A DNA stretch of 64,000 nucleotides from Leptolyngbya sp. BL0902 (GTDB lineage: Bacteria > Cyanobacteriota > Cyanobacteriia > Phormidesmidales > Phormidesmidaceae): NCBI RefSeq assembly GCF_016403105.1, contig NZ_CP046155.1, positions 62,001-126,000 of the forward strand, in the 5' to 3' direction. The notes beneath the pieces were generated by a model that did no database searches, was not told the origin of the DNA, and saw nothing but the letters and a program-made list of their open reading frames with translations. Of this stretch, positions 1 to 8,990 are shown one piece after another. Position 1 is the first letter of the stretch, and each line of letters starts with the position of its first letter. A program made the translations under genes and the position numbers.

Positions 1-1029
1 GATCCCGTCGGCGGCCACAATGACGGGCAGCTTGGTCTTCGCCAAGGCAGACTCGATCATCTCGTCTAAATCTTTGTAGTCGTAGGGGGCCGCTTGGGCT
101 ACGATCCCCTGGTGGTTGGCCCCTTCCGTGATTTGGTTGAGGCGGCGAGTGTCTACCTCGTCAATGACAGCTCCGCTGGCCTTAGCCTCATCAATCAATG
201 ACAAAAAGCGGGGATCATAGCGCAGCTTGCTGTTCACCCAAACGCGATTCAACGGGCGCTGGTTTTCGAGGGCTGCCGCTACAGCATGGCGTCCATAGAT
301 CAGATCAGCGGGGCCGTCCTCCTGGGTTGCCTCAGAGTCTAGGGCACTAATTGCCCCAGATCGATCATGGTGGGGGGGACGTTCTTTAGAAAATTGCCCC
401 TGGCCTTGGCTTCGGTAGCCCCCTGAGCGATCCCCACCGTTGTCGCGATAGCCGCCGTCGCTTTTACCGCGATAGCCCCTTTCTCCACCCTGTTCCCGAT
501 CCCGGTCGCGATAGCCGCCATCACTTTTGCCGCGATAGCCGCCGTCGCTTTTACCGCGATAGCCCTTTTCTCCATCCTGTTCCCGATCTCGGTCGCGATA
601 GCCGCCACCGTCGCTTTTGCCGCGATAGCCGCCGCCGTCGCTTTTGCCGCGATAGCCGCCACCGTCACTCTTGCCACGATAGCCACCGCCGTCGCTTTTG
701 CCGCGATAGCCGCCACCGTCGCTCTTGCCACGATAGCCGCCACCGTCGCTCTTGCCACGATAGCCGCCGCCGTCGCTCTTGCCCCGATACCCTTCCCCTT
801 GGTCACGATACCCATCACCTTTGCCGCGATAGCCTCCTTCTTGGGGCGCATAACGGCCTTCGTCGCTGTAGCGCTTCCTGGCCCCCGCAGGCTTTCCTCC
901 GGCGGATTTGAGCACAGGTTTAGCCTGACCTGCGGAATCAGACCGGGGCTTGCTTCGGTGGGAACCCCCAGGGCGAGGAGCAGAACCTTTGGAGGGACGG
1001 GAATCGTGGGAAAAGTTATCGGACGGCAT
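1..1029 (-). CDS. rlmB: 23S rRNA 2'-O-methyltransferase RlmB (SpoU/TrmH family), C-terminus beyond window
   Basis: The minus strand is open from the ATG at 1029 to the left edge (343 codons, no stop). From about residue 240 it reads as the TrmH substrate-binding domain ([22 protein letters not shown]), as in the enzyme that methylates the ribose of 23S rRNA G2251 (E. coli numbering). The SPOUT catalytic domain with its knot would lie left of the window. Residues 1 to about 235 form an unusual low-complexity extension with about ten copies of a YRGKSDGG(G) unit plus YRDRDREQ blocks, rich in Arg, Gly and Tyr, resembling RGG RNA-binding tails. The upstream neighbour on the same strand is Mini-III; the Mini-III/RlmB pairing is also known from Firmicutes. 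The family assignment rests on the N-terminal domain alone. Confidence 0.85.
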   Translation of the reverse strand, partial: MPSDNFSHDSRPSKGSAPRPGGSHRSKPRSDSAGQAKPVLKSAGGKPAGARKRYSDEGRYAPQEGGYRGKGDGYRDQGEGYRGKSDGGGYRGKSDGGGYRGKSDGGGYRGKSDGGGYRGKSDGGGYRGKSDGGGYRGKSDGGGYRDRDREQDGEKGYRGKSDGGYRGKSDGGYRDRDREQGGERGYRGKSDGGYRDNGGDRSGGYRSQGQGQFSKERPPHHDRSGAISALDSEATQEDGPADLIYGRHAVAAALENQRPLNRVWVNSKLRYDPRFLSLIDEAKASGAVIDEVDTRRLNQITEGANHQGIVAQAAPYDYKDLDEMIESALAKTKLPVIVAADGI

Positions 1030-1343
1030 GGTAACACCGAGGGGTTAAAAAGTCGGCACCGAGATTAAACGGGCGAAGAACTAGGCTAGCACGTCTACCT
1101 AGGCGATGGGTTGAGGAAATATAGCAACCTGGGGCTCCTGGCAAACCAGTCGAGCAGGCAAGGACGAGGGCGCGATCATGCTGGCTAGGGGACAGGGTCA
1201 GGGGTTCGCAGGCACAAGGCCATCCCCTAGGCATTGCTAGCCATTCACGGCAATATCGCCATTATGGTGGCAGGATCGTGGGCCTAGACAGATTATTCAC
1301 AAAAACTACAGAAAACCTTGGCCCATCCTCCCCCGACACCCGC
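1030..1343. other. intergenic gap between mrnC and rlmB
   Basis: These 314 bases hold no convincing gene. Short open frames here are not codon-coherent. The gap must contain the rlmB leader; no clear terminator hairpin with a T-tract was seen, so mrnC and rlmB may be co-transcribed. Confidence 0.4.
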
Positions 1344-1943
1344 CTAGGGGCCGATATTGAGATAGCTCAACAGTTGGGCGAGGCGCTCTGGATCTGTGAG
1401 GTAGAGATAGCCGATCAGCGTTTCTAGACCTGTCGCTTTTTGGTACACAGCACCATCAACGCGCTTTGGCCCCCGCGAAGAGGCGTTGCGCCCCCAACGA
1501 AAGACGTCCTGCTCCGTTACTGTGAGGTGGGGAGCGAGTTGTTCCGCCAATTCGGCCTGATGTTCGGCCTTGACCTGATCAACGACTGCATTGTGGTAGT
1601 CTTGGATGCGTTTGGGCGGCAGCAAAAACTGGCTGCGGACATACAGTTCGTAAACCGCATCACCCATATAGGCTAGGGCGATGGGCGACAATCCCCGCGC
1701 CTGGGCCGCAGGCAGTCGATTGTCTGGATTCCCTGGCTTGACCATGGAGTTGATCACCATTGATTGTGCAGCGATGGGATCGGCCAGCAGGTCATCCGTC
1801 ATGGCGAGGGTCGCCGCCGGGAGGCTATTGCCCAGCACCACCCCTCGAAAACGGAAGAGCCAGTCTACGCCGTTGGTTCCCCATAGCCAGGTTTCTAGCC
1901 ACTGGCCTAGGGTTTGGGTATCGGGCGGTTCGGCATCAGCCAA
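1344..1943 (-). CDS. mrnC: Mini-ribonuclease 3 (Mini-III)
   Basis: The C-terminal 130 residues match Mini-III, the RNase III catalytic domain without a dsRNA-binding domain, which matures the ends of 23S rRNA. Visible motifs are LSPIALAYMGDAVYELYVR (with the catalytic Asp), the Gln-Ala-Glu region, RWGRNA and a final YQKATGLETLIGYLYL block carrying the second acidic pair. The start is uncertain. A TTG at 1943 follows a GAGGGGG stretch. The frame stays open to a TTG at 2000, and an ATG at 1745 would give about 133 residues, the usual family length. The 65 or so residues before the catalytic domain are not recognisable. It lies upstream of rlmB on the same strand, consistent with joint 23S rRNA maturation. 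Confidence 0.8.
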   Translation of the reverse strand: MADAEPPDTQTLGQWLETWLWGTNGVDWLFRFRGVVLGNSLPAATLAMTDDLLADPIAAQSMVINSMVKPGNPDNRLPAAQARGLSPIALAYMGDAVYELYVRSQFLLPPKRIQDYHNAVVDQVKAEHQAELAEQLAPHLTVTEQDVFRWGRNASSRGPKRVDGAVYQKATGLETLIGYLYLTDPERLAQLLSYLNIGP

Positions 1944-2176
1944 TGTGTTTTCCCCCTCGGCCCAAGGCGGGGTCAGAGGCCATCTGCCCACCTTGGGCAA
2001 ACGCCGAATAGATGGGTGAGCCGTCTGGTCTGACGGCCCTGCTGGGGCAGAGATCCTGGTTTGGGCTTCCGCTCCAATCGGTGCGGTTGACCCTTGGCCC
2101 AGGCTTAACTGCCCTAGGCCAACGGGAGTAGGGCTTGAACTCTGCCCCCGTTGGCGTAAGGCTCCAGGGAATAGGG

Positions 2177-2554
2177 CTATTCACCAGCGGCAGCATTGAG
2201 GTTAGCAATGGCCTCGTCCACCGAGGTCTGGAGGGACAGGAACTTCTCGAGACGGACTAGTTTCACGGTTTGGGTAACACGGGGATTGGTGACGACCTGC
2301 ACCGTGCCTCCTTCTCCGGTTGCTTTTTTTACCAGTTGCACAAGGGCACCAAGGCCGGAACTGTCCACAAAGTCGATGGCTCCGAGGTCGAGGATGATGT
2401 TGGCAGGGCCAGCCTCGACATACTTGGTCAACACCTTGCGGAAGGCAGGTTCCGAGAAGGCGTCGAGCTGTCCGATGAGGCGAAAGAGTTGATAGGTTCC
2501 CCTGACATCGCGGGTGCCTCGTAAACTTACGGTCAGGGTTAGAGATTCAGCGAT
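2177..2554 (-). CDS. STAS-domain anti-sigma factor antagonist, apparent ATC start
   Basis: A single STAS domain protein of 125 residues, the SpoIIAA-like switch family that binds anti-sigma factors or serine kinases. The phospho-acceptor region is VDSSGLGALV, followed by the VTNPRVTQTVKLVRLEKFL block typical of the cyanobacterial group. The first domain strand (TLTVSLRGTRDVRGTYQLFRL) lies upstream of every ATG, GTG or TTG in frame that would give a full domain; the nearest is a GTG at 2434, which would remove about 40 residues. The only start with a good ribosome site is ATC at 2554, with AGGAGG six bases before it. An ATC start is therefore inferred. A sequencing error is the main alternative. 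Confidence 0.85.
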   Translation of the reverse strand: MAESLTLTVSLRGTRDVRGTYQLFRLIGQLDAFSEPAFRKVLTKYVEAGPANIILDLGAIDFVDSSGLGALVQLVKKATGEGGTVQVVTNPRVTQTVKLVRLEKFLSLQTSVDEAIANLNAAAGE

Positions 2555-2560
2555 GGGAAA

Positions 2561-2566
2561 CCTCCT
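2561..2566 (-). promoter_or_regulatory. strong ribosome binding site for the STAS gene
   Basis: On the minus strand AGGAGG is followed after six bases (TTTCCC) by ATC GCT GAA. It is the site that points to the ATC codon at 2554 as the true start of the STAS protein. Confidence 0.7.
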
Positions 2567-2616
2567 GGGGTGCTCCGATTCGACAGTTAAATATAGGCTA
2601 GGATAGCCCGCTCTGC

Positions 2617-2653
2617 AAGGGGCGGTTCCCCTCCCTTCTGGGGCCGCCCCCTT
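2617..2653. terminator. GC-rich hairpin downstream of carA
   Basis: AAGGGGCGG...CCCC pairs with GGGG...CCGCCCCCTT around the loop TCCCTTCT, with small bulges. It lies about 70 bases past the carA stop, between carA and the STAS gene. There is no T-tract, so it may be a weak terminator or an attenuating hairpin. Confidence 0.4.
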
Positions 2654-2721
2654 AGGGCGATCCCCGCACCTGGACAGGACGAGGGCAAAGGGGTAGAGGG
2701 GTAGAGGGAGCCTCAGCTAGC

Positions 2722-3888
2722 TTAGGCGGGCTGGTGCTGCTGGCGATAGTCCCGCATCGTTTGCACAAACTTCCCAAAGAGGTAGTCAGCATCGTGGGGG
2801 CCGGGGCTGGCTTCGGGGTGATACTGTACCGAGAAGATCGGCAGCGTTTTGTGGGCTAGTCCGGCTACGGTTTGGTCGTTTAGGTTGAGGTGGGTGACGG
2901 CAATCTGATCCTCGGCAATGGAGGCTGCATCGATGGCAAAACCATGATTTTGGCTGGTGATTTCCACCTGGCGATCTAGGCCACAGGGTTGATTCAGCCC
3001 CCGATGGCCAAATTTGAGCTTGAAGGTAGACGCACCCAGGGAAAGGCCCAGGATTTGGTGCCCCATGCAAATGCCGAAGGTGGGCAGTTGGTAGGCCAGC
3101 AGCGCCTGTACCAGTTCGGGGGCGTAGGTCACTGCCGCCGGGTCGCCGGGGCCATTCGACAGGAAAATGCCGTCGGGCTGGTAGCCGATGATTTGGTCGG
3201 GGGTGCTGGTGGCGGGGACGACAATCACGCGACAGCCGTAGCTGGCCAGCCGCCGCAGGATGTTGCGCTTCACCCCAAAGTCTACCGCCACCACGGTCAG
3301 GGGGGCTTGGTCGGCAATGACTTCGCCTTGGCTGTATTCCCAGGCGGTGGGGGTGCCCTCAGTCCATTCGTAGACTTCGCGGGTGGTCACATGATCCACC
3401 AGATTGAGCCCTGCCATGGAGGGAGCGTCCTGCAACTGGCGCAGCAGTTCTTCTGGATCCAAAATTTCGGTGGAAATTGCGCCATTCATCGCCCCTGTCG
3501 TTCGCAGGCGGCGGGTGAGGGCGCGGGTGTCGATGCCAAAAATGCCGGGAATCTGGTGGGCCTTGAGGTAGTCTGGCAGGGATTGGGTAGAGCGCCAGTT
3601 GCTAGGAATGTCGCAAATGTTGCGGGCAATGGCTCCCTTGATATAGGGTCGAGCCGATTCCTCATCTTCAGGGTTTACCCCGGTGTTGCCCAGTTCAGGG
3701 TAGGTGAAGGTGACGATCTGACCGCAGTAGCTGGGGTCGGTCATCACTTCTTGGTAGCCCGTCATGCCCGTGTTAAACACCACTTCCCCCATGACGGTGC
3801 CGCTGGCCCCAAAGGACCAGCCCCGAAAGACGGAGCCATCGGCTAAAACTAAAAGAGCAGGGGGAGCATCAAGAAAAACCATGGCCAT
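2722..3888 (-). CDS. carA: carbamoyl-phosphate synthase small (glutaminase) subunit
   Basis: Hydrolyses glutamine and channels ammonia to CarB to make carbamoyl phosphate for arginine and pyrimidines. The N-terminal domain ([22 protein letters not shown]) is followed by a class I amidotransferase domain with the nucleophile Cys in FGICMGHQ (about residue 270) and His-Glu in [11 protein letters not shown] near the end. The length of about 388 residues is typical. Relatives start just before LLVLADG, so the ATG at 3888 (or 3882) is preferred over the ATG at 3915. carB is not adjacent, which is usual in cyanobacteria. Confidence 0.95.
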   Translation of the reverse strand: MAMVFLDAPPALLVLADGSVFRGWSFGASGTVMGEVVFNTGMTGYQEVMTDPSYCGQIVTFTYPELGNTGVNPEDEESARPYIKGAIARNICDIPSNWRSTQSLPDYLKAHQIPGIFGIDTRALTRRLRTTGAMNGAISTEILDPEELLRQLQDAPSMAGLNLVDHVTTREVYEWTEGTPTAWEYSQGEVIADQAPLTVVAVDFGVKRNILRRLASYGCRVIVVPATSTPDQIIGYQPDGIFLSNGPGDPAAVTYAPELVQALLAYQLPTFGICMGHQILGLSLGASTFKLKFGHRGLNQPCGLDRQVEITSQNHGFAIDAASIAEDQIAVTHLNLNDQTVAGLAHKTLPIFSVQYHPEASPGPHDADYLFGKFVQTMRDYRQQHQPA

Positions 3889-4100
3889 TGGGGAAGGATC
3901 GCAGGGCGCTACCATCCTAAGGCCAAAACACAGGTTTTAGATCATTCGCACCTAAGGGAGTCTTGACACAGGCGACGGCATCCCAGGGCCAGCCAGTCCC
4001 AGACCCCATCGAGATGGGGGGCGGGGGGCAATGGGCCAAGGCCAGCGGCACCCTCAGCGGCACCATCGAAGGACAAAATAACAGAGGAGGATCGGACAGC

Positions 4101-4940
4101 ATGGGGCGACGGGGTACGGGAATACAGCGGATAAGGGTTATGGTCATCGCCAGTCTAGGCTGGCTGGTTCCCCTGATGGGCTGTCAGGGCCTAATCCACC
4201 AGGGAGACGGGGGTGAAACAGCGCCTCTATCCTCGGCCCCAGCGCCCGCCCCCATGGTCGAACCCAGCCCCGCGCCCGTCGATCCAACACCCGCAGCTTC
4301 GGCCACCGATTATTTTCGCGAGGGGATGAACCGGGCAACCAGCGCCGTCGTTCTGGGGCAATCGGCCCAGTCTCCAGCGGATTGGCAACTGGCGGCGAGC
4401 CGCTGGCAACAAGCCATTGATTTGATGCAGCAGGTGCCGCCCGACAGCCCCAACCATGCCCAAGCCCAAGCCAAGGCGCAGGAGTATCGGCGCAACCTCG
4501 CTGCGGCCCAACAGCGAGCCTCTGGCCAAGTCGCGGCCCCCGTCAGCGCCGAGCCCGTTGCGCCCCCCGATGGCTTAGTGGCCCAAATCCCCATTCTCGA
4601 GCGCCGAGGGGGTATTCCCATGGTTGAGGTTACGCTTCAGGGACAAAACGGGGTGCATCGCTTTCCCATGATGTTTGACACTGGAGCATCGGGCACCCTC
4701 ATTACCGCCGAAATGGCCCAGCAAATTGGCGTTGTGATCACGGGTAGCACCCAAGTCAAAATTGCCGACGGCAGTACCGTTAACCTTCCCATTGGCTATG
4801 TGGACTTCATTGAGGTGGGCGGGCTGCGCAAAACCTCCATGATCGTTGCAGTGGGCGGCAGCGTCGGCCTGCTAGGCCAAGACGTCTACGGCGAATTTGG
4901 CATTGCCCTGGGATCCCACATGATCAACCTCCATCAGTAG
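4101..4940 (+). CDS. retropepsin-like aspartic protease, probable lipoprotein
   Basis: Contains the aspartyl protease signature MMFDTGASGTLIT near residue 190, a second conserved block (VTLQGQNG, VKIADGSTVNLPIGY) and GLLGQDVYGEF at the end, as in the bacterial clan AA, TIGR02281-like family. The N-terminus has basic residues, a hydrophobic stretch and an LMGC lipobox, so the mature protein should be lipid-anchored outside the cytoplasmic membrane. The middle is Ala/Gln-rich and helical, perhaps TPR-like. The ATG at 4101 has GGAGG ten bases upstream. A longer frame from 3963 would bury the signal peptide. The substrate is unknown. Confidence 0.8.
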   Translation: MGRRGTGIQRIRVMVIASLGWLVPLMGCQGLIHQGDGGETAPLSSAPAPAPMVEPSPAPVDPTPAASATDYFREGMNRATSAVVLGQSAQSPADWQLAASRWQQAIDLMQQVPPDSPNHAQAQAKAQEYRRNLAAAQQRASGQVAAPVSAEPVAPPDGLVAQIPILERRGGIPMVEVTLQGQNGVHRFPMMFDTGASGTLITAEMAQQIGVVITGSTQVKIADGSTVNLPIGYVDFIEVGGLRKTSMIVAVGGSVGLLGQDVYGEFGIALGSHMINLHQ

Positions 4941-4986
4941 AGCGGGCTAGAATCAAACCAAGCCTTCTCCCAGGAGTAACGGTTCT

Positions 4987-5934
4987 ATGTCTCCTCGGCC
5001 CCTACCCTCAGTCCAAATTCCCCACAATCCCTACATCGTCCCGGCAGATGTGCCCCTGCCTCCCAGGGAAACCTGGCCCACGATGTATGATTTGCCCAGC
5101 GAAGACCCGGAGGAGCCTGGGTTGCCGGACGAATTTCATGACTTTCAGCCCCAGCTACTCAGCGCCACCTTTCGCCTTGTGGATGTGGCGGAAGATCGCA
5201 TCTTCACCGCCGCTGATCTAAATTTGTACTACGACATTACCCATCCCCGCTGGTACAAACGGCCCGACTGGTTTGCAGCGGTGGGCGTTCCCCGGTTCTA
5301 CCGCGACGATAATCTACGGCTCAGCTATGTGACCTGGCATGAGCAAGTTAACCCCTACCTTGTGGTAGAACTGCTCTCCCCCGGCACCGCTGAGGAAGAT
5401 TTGCGCCTTGTTCCGGCCACCGACCCCGACGCTCCACCGCCCAAATGGCAGGTCTACGAACAAATCCTTCGCATTCCCTACTACGTCGTCTTTGATCGCT
5501 ACACAGGCAATCTACAAGCCTTTCGTCTAACGCAGACGGGCTATAGGCCCATCCCCCTCCTCGATGGGCGATTTACCATTCCAGAACTCAACCTTGGTCT
5601 GGGGCTCTGGCGTGGCCGATTCCAGGGCCGGGTACGAGACTGGCTGCGCTTCTTTGACGCCGATGGCCAATGGATCTTAACCCCGGTAGAGCGGGAACGG
5701 GAACAGGTTCATCAAGAACGCCAACGGGCCGAACAGGAGCGACTCCGGGCCGAGCGGGAACGTCTTCAAGCCGAAGAAGAACGGCAACGGGCCGAGCAAG
5801 AACGCCAACGGGCTGAGCAAGAACGCCAACGGGCGGAATCCGCCGAGCAACAGGCGGAACAGGCGCGAAATCGGGCTGAGCGATTGGCTGCGCTTCTGAG
5901 AGCCCAGGGCATTGACCCCGATCAACTGGTGTAA
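4987..5934 (+). CDS. Uma2 family (DUF820) putative endonuclease with coiled-coil tail
   Basis: A 315-residue member of the very abundant cyanobacterial Uma2 family, which has a PD-(D/E)XK-like fold. Core blocks include YYDITHPRWYKRPDWFAAVGVP, VVELLSPGTAEEDL and WQVYEQILRIPYYVVFDRY. The last 80 residues are a heptad-like run of RAEQERQ units, a predicted coiled coil, closing with LRAQGIDPDQLV. A very similar closing motif occurs in the second Uma2 protein at 18142. It begins 46 bases after the retropepsin gene and could be co-transcribed. The biological role of the family is not established. Confidence 0.85.
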   Translation: MSPRPLPSVQIPHNPYIVPADVPLPPRETWPTMYDLPSEDPEEPGLPDEFHDFQPQLLSATFRLVDVAEDRIFTAADLNLYYDITHPRWYKRPDWFAAVGVPRFYRDDNLRLSYVTWHEQVNPYLVVELLSPGTAEEDLRLVPATDPDAPPPKWQVYEQILRIPYYVVFDRYTGNLQAFRLTQTGYRPIPLLDGRFTIPELNLGLGLWRGRFQGRVRDWLRFFDADGQWILTPVEREREQVHQERQRAEQERLRAERERLQAEEERQRAEQERQRAEQERQRAESAEQQAEQARNRAERLAALLRAQGIDPDQLV

Positions 5935-5995
5935 GCCGAGTCTTGTGGGCCGAGTCTATCGACGGGGGCACCGCTCATCCGGTTGATTACCCGGG

Positions 5996-7447
5996 CTAGA
6001 ACACCAACATCAGGTTAACCTGCCATTCCTGGCCTTGGCGGTGGATCTCAATGCGGCGGATAAATTCGCGAAAAAAGAAGCGGCGTTCGGCTTCGGAGAG
6101 ATCCAGCCAAAACTGGGGCAGGGCAACGGAGGGAGCCAGTTCCGCTAGGTTGACGGGGGGCAGTTGGGCGATTTGCTGTTCGATGTGGGTGATTTCGCCG
6201 CGCAGTTTGTAGCGGCGCAGGGCGGCGGTTTCAGCATCCAGCACCCCGGTTTCGACCAGGGCAGGGAGTTGGGCAAGGGCCGATTCTCGCTGTTGGCGTT
6301 GGGTTTGCAGTTGGGCGAAGGGATTGGGCGGTGGTGCTGAATTAGGATCGGCGCGGTGGGCCTGCCACTGGGCCACGGCCTGGGGTAGGGTGTGGCAAAT
6401 GTCGGCAATCACAGCCTGGAGGACCTGGTCGTAGGCAAGGGCGCGGCAGCGGGGTTGTTGGGGGCAGGCGGTGGGGCGCAGGTAGAGGTAGCTTTGGGCT
6501 TTGCCTCGGATGGTCGTCGTCGAAACCGTCATAGGACTGCCGCAGGTATGACACTGCACCAATCCAGCTAGGGAACGGGAGGCCCCAGCGGTGCGCGGAG
6601 GCAAAGGGCGATTACGGCGCAGCAGGCGATCAATTTGGGCGGCTTCGTCGCGGGAAATGATGGCGGCGTGGGTGTTGCGAATCACCTGACCGTCGCAGTA
6701 TTGCAGATCGCCCCGGTAGACGGGATGGCTGAGCCAGCGCTGCCCGGTAGAGACAGCAATCCGCTTGCCGAACCGTCTTTCCACAAAGCGCACCGCCCCC
6801 CGCAGGGAACCGTAGAGCAAAAATTCATTGACAAAGGCTGTAATCACCGGAGAGGCCGTGCGGTCGATTAAATACCGCTCCTGCCCCCGCCGATAGCCGT
6901 AGGGAGCCTTGCCCGGTGGCGGTAGCGCCTGGAGGCGATTCCGCGCATGGCCCGCCCGTTTTTGCCGTCGCTGCTGCTGATCCTGCATGGCGGCTATGGG
7001 GTCGAGGCCGTTGGCAAGGGCGGTTCCGGTGGCAAAAGCCATCGCGGGTTCCGCCCCGACTCGTACCGCAGTCCCGGCTTGAGCCAGGGCTTCTAGACAT
7101 TGCTGCACCGCTGCCGGACTATCGCCCAAGGCGGCCAAGGCATTGACCCACAGATAATCGGCGGGGGTGTGGTGATTGTCCGCCAAAAGCTGGGCTAGGT
7201 GGGGCCGATGGCTGGGGTTAGCGGCGATGGCCTGATCTTCGTAGACCTTCACCTCAATACTAGGGGTGTGGCCGTGACCACTGCCGTGACCGCTGCCATG
7301 AGGGGCGCTGTCATCGGCGTTGCCATCGGTGACACTGTCCAGGAGGTCAGCCTTCAGGCGTTCAACCACCTCAGCAGCGTCCAAGCGGCTGTCCGGTGAG
7401 CTGTCATCAGCTCCCGATTCACAATAGCGATAGACCACTAGACGCAC
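5996..7447 (-). CDS. large serine recombinase-like protein (XisF-like), divergent catalytic domain
   Basis: The middle matches the Recombinase domain (PYGYRRGQERYLID, VNEFLLYGSLRGAVRFVERRFGKR, WLSHPVYRGDLQY), followed by a zinc ribbon (CHTCGSPM at about residue 299, then CPQQPRC) and a coiled-coil C-terminus with FFFREFIRRIEI. This resembles cyanobacterial XisF-type site-specific recombinases. The N-terminal resolvase domain is hard to recognise: VRLVVYRYCESG stands where a YARVSS-type catalytic Ser motif is expected, and a His/Gly-rich insert follows. The GTG at 7447 places the first strand at the N-terminus and leaves four bases to the upstream gene; an ATG at 7507 would overlap it. No att sites or element boundaries were seen. 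Confidence 0.75.
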   Translation of the reverse strand: MRLVVYRYCESGADDSSPDSRLDAAEVVERLKADLLDSVTDGNADDSAPHGSGHGSGHGHTPSIEVKVYEDQAIAANPSHRPHLAQLLADNHHTPADYLWVNALAALGDSPAAVQQCLEALAQAGTAVRVGAEPAMAFATGTALANGLDPIAAMQDQQQRRQKRAGHARNRLQALPPPGKAPYGYRRGQERYLIDRTASPVITAFVNEFLLYGSLRGAVRFVERRFGKRIAVSTGQRWLSHPVYRGDLQYCDGQVIRNTHAAIISRDEAAQIDRLLRRNRPLPPRTAGASRSLAGLVQCHTCGSPMTVSTTTIRGKAQSYLYLRPTACPQQPRCRALAYDQVLQAVIADICHTLPQAVAQWQAHRADPNSAPPPNPFAQLQTQRQQRESALAQLPALVETGVLDAETAALRRYKLRGEITHIEQQIAQLPPVNLAELAPSVALPQFWLDLSEAERRFFFREFIRRIEIHRQGQEWQVNLMLVF

Positions 7448-7451
7448 AGAA

Positions 7452-7823
7452 CTAGAAAGCTTGCTTGAGGGCTTCCCGCAGGGCGAGCGCCTGATTGTTA
7501 TCGGCACTGGCTACAATCACCATCACCGTGGTGTAGTCTGCCCCATCAGGAGCTTCTATGCACACAAATACGGCGGTGGAATCATCGGACTGCCCCGCAA
7601 TGCTGATGGCATCCGTCTGTACCGGGTTCAAATCCTGGGACTCTAGGGCATTTTCTGCCTGACCAATGCACTGGTTCACATCGGTGGTCATGGCCTGCCA
7701 GGAGTAATAAATCCCCGGTGGGTCGGCCTGGGCAGCGGCAGCAGAGGCCAGCATCATGCCACCCGTAAGGCAGGCAGACAGAGGCTTCCAGAGCCAGGTT
7801 TTGATCCAACGTCCTTGATTCAT
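7452..7823 (-). CDS. small secreted protein of unknown function
   Basis: 123 residues with a clear Sec signal peptide (basic N-terminus, hydrophobic LSACLTGGMMLASAAAAQA, cleavage near AQA-DP). The mature part has two Cys (VNQCIGQ and VFVCIEA) that could form a disulfide, and a mixed alpha/beta composition. AGGAGG stands nine bases before the ATG. The gene lies immediately upstream of the recombinase-like gene and may share its transcript. It looks like a conserved cyanobacterial periplasmic protein, but no named family was recognised. Confidence 0.65.
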   Translation of the reverse strand: MNQGRWIKTWLWKPLSACLTGGMMLASAAAAQADPPGIYYSWQAMTTDVNQCIGQAENALESQDLNPVQTDAISIAGQSDDSTAVFVCIEAPDGADYTTVMVIVASADNNQALALREALKQAF

Positions 7824-8027
7824 GGTTCGTATCCTCCTAGGTCAATCGGCGGTCTGCACAGGTTTATGATAGTCCGTCCTCGGAAGTTCCCTGGGCAGGG
7901 GCAGACGGGAACCCCCAGGGATGGTCTCCGACCGTGGGCTGAGTGGGGTAATGCACCGGAGCACCCGTCCGGGAGGGATGGGGTTGTGACAAGATAGGAA
8001 AGTATTTGTCGATGGTATAGAAGACCT

Positions 8028-8990
8028 GTGCAAATTACGTTTTTGGGGACAAGTTCTGGGGTGCCCACCCGATCCCGCAATGTGTCGAGTGTGGCGCTGC
8101 GATTGCCCCAGCGGGCAGAGGTATGGCTGTTTGACTGTGGCGAGGGCACCCAGCACCAGTTTTTGCGGAGTGAGTTCAAATCTAGCCAAATTCGCCGTAT
8201 TTTCATCACCCACATGCACGGCGACCACATTTTTGGTCTCATGGGCCTGTTGGCCAGTTGTGGGCTAGCGGGTAATCGGCAGCAGCGCATTGATATCTAT
8301 GGCCCCAAGCCGCTGAACGACTACCTGCAAGCCTGTCGCCGCTATTCCCAAACCCACTTTACTCTGCCCATTAAAATCCATGCCGTGGAACCGGGGCTAG
8401 TCTTTGAAGACGAGGAGTTTCGGGTGGTGTGTGACCGCCTGGAACACCGAGTGCCTGCCTACGGCTATCGGGTGGAGGAGCGGGATCGTCCGGGGCGGTT
8501 CGATGTGGGGCGTGCCCAGGCCCTAGGGATTCCCTCTGGGCCGCTCTATGGGCAGCTCAAGCAGGGCAAGCGAGTCACCCTCGATGATGGTCGTGTCATC
8601 AACGGGGCTGACCTCTGTGGCCCCGACTTGGTGGGGCGCAAACTGGTCTACTGCACCGACACCATTTACTGTGACCAAGCGGTGAGCCTAGCCCAAGGGG
8701 CCGATGTGCTGATTCACGAAGCCACCTTTGCCCACCAGGATGCAGACTTGGCCTACCAGCGGCTCCACTCCACCTCTACCATGGCGGCCCAGGTGGCCCT
8801 AGGTGCCCAGGTGCAGCAGTTGATCATGACCCACTTCAGCCCCCGCTATGCTCCGGGCAACAGCATCCAGCTTGGGGATTTGCTGGCCGAGGCTAGGGCC
8901 ATTTTCCCCAATACCCTCATGGCCCACGACTTTTTGGTTCACGACATTTTGCGCCAAGAGGAAAAAACGCTGGTGTCCTCTGCGCTGTAG
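8028..8990 (+). CDS. rnz: ribonuclease Z
   Basis: tRNA 3'-end endonuclease of the metallo-beta-lactamase fold. It starts with the typical [12 protein letters not shown], has DCGEGTQHQ, the zinc motif THMHGDH (HxHxDH) near residue 64, VYCTDT with the bridging Asp, the exosite-type segment before it, and [10 protein letters not shown] with the last His. The length of 320 matches the family. The start is the GTG at 8028, directly before the first beta strand; no upstream in-frame alternative exists because of a TAG just before. The 3' end overlaps the convergent gene ending at 8939. Confidence 0.95.
   Translation: MQITFLGTSSGVPTRSRNVSSVALRLPQRAEVWLFDCGEGTQHQFLRSEFKSSQIRRIFITHMHGDHIFGLMGLLASCGLAGNRQQRIDIYGPKPLNDYLQACRRYSQTHFTLPIKIHAVEPGLVFEDEEFRVVCDRLEHRVPAYGYRVEERDRPGRFDVGRAQALGIPSGPLYGQLKQGKRVTLDDGRVINGADLCGPDLVGRKLVYCTDTIYCDQAVSLAQGADVLIHEATFAHQDADLAYQRLHSTSTMAAQVALGAQVQQLIMTHFSPRYAPGNSIQLGDLLAEARAIFPNTLMAHDFLVHDILRQEEKTLVSSAL

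Noticed and set aside
430-840. Regularly spaced repeats resembling a CRISPR array
   Set aside because: The units are contiguous 24-30-bp coding repeats in frame in rlmB with no unique spacers and no cas genes nearby.
339-1037. 232-codon Ala/Lys/Val-rich open frame on the minus strand
   Set aside because: It is the out-of-frame shadow of the repeat-rich rlmB N-terminus; the frame from 1029 to the edge carries the TrmH domain.
2989-3846. 285-codon open frame opposite carA
   Set aside because: Mirror of carA codon bias with no recognisable domain.
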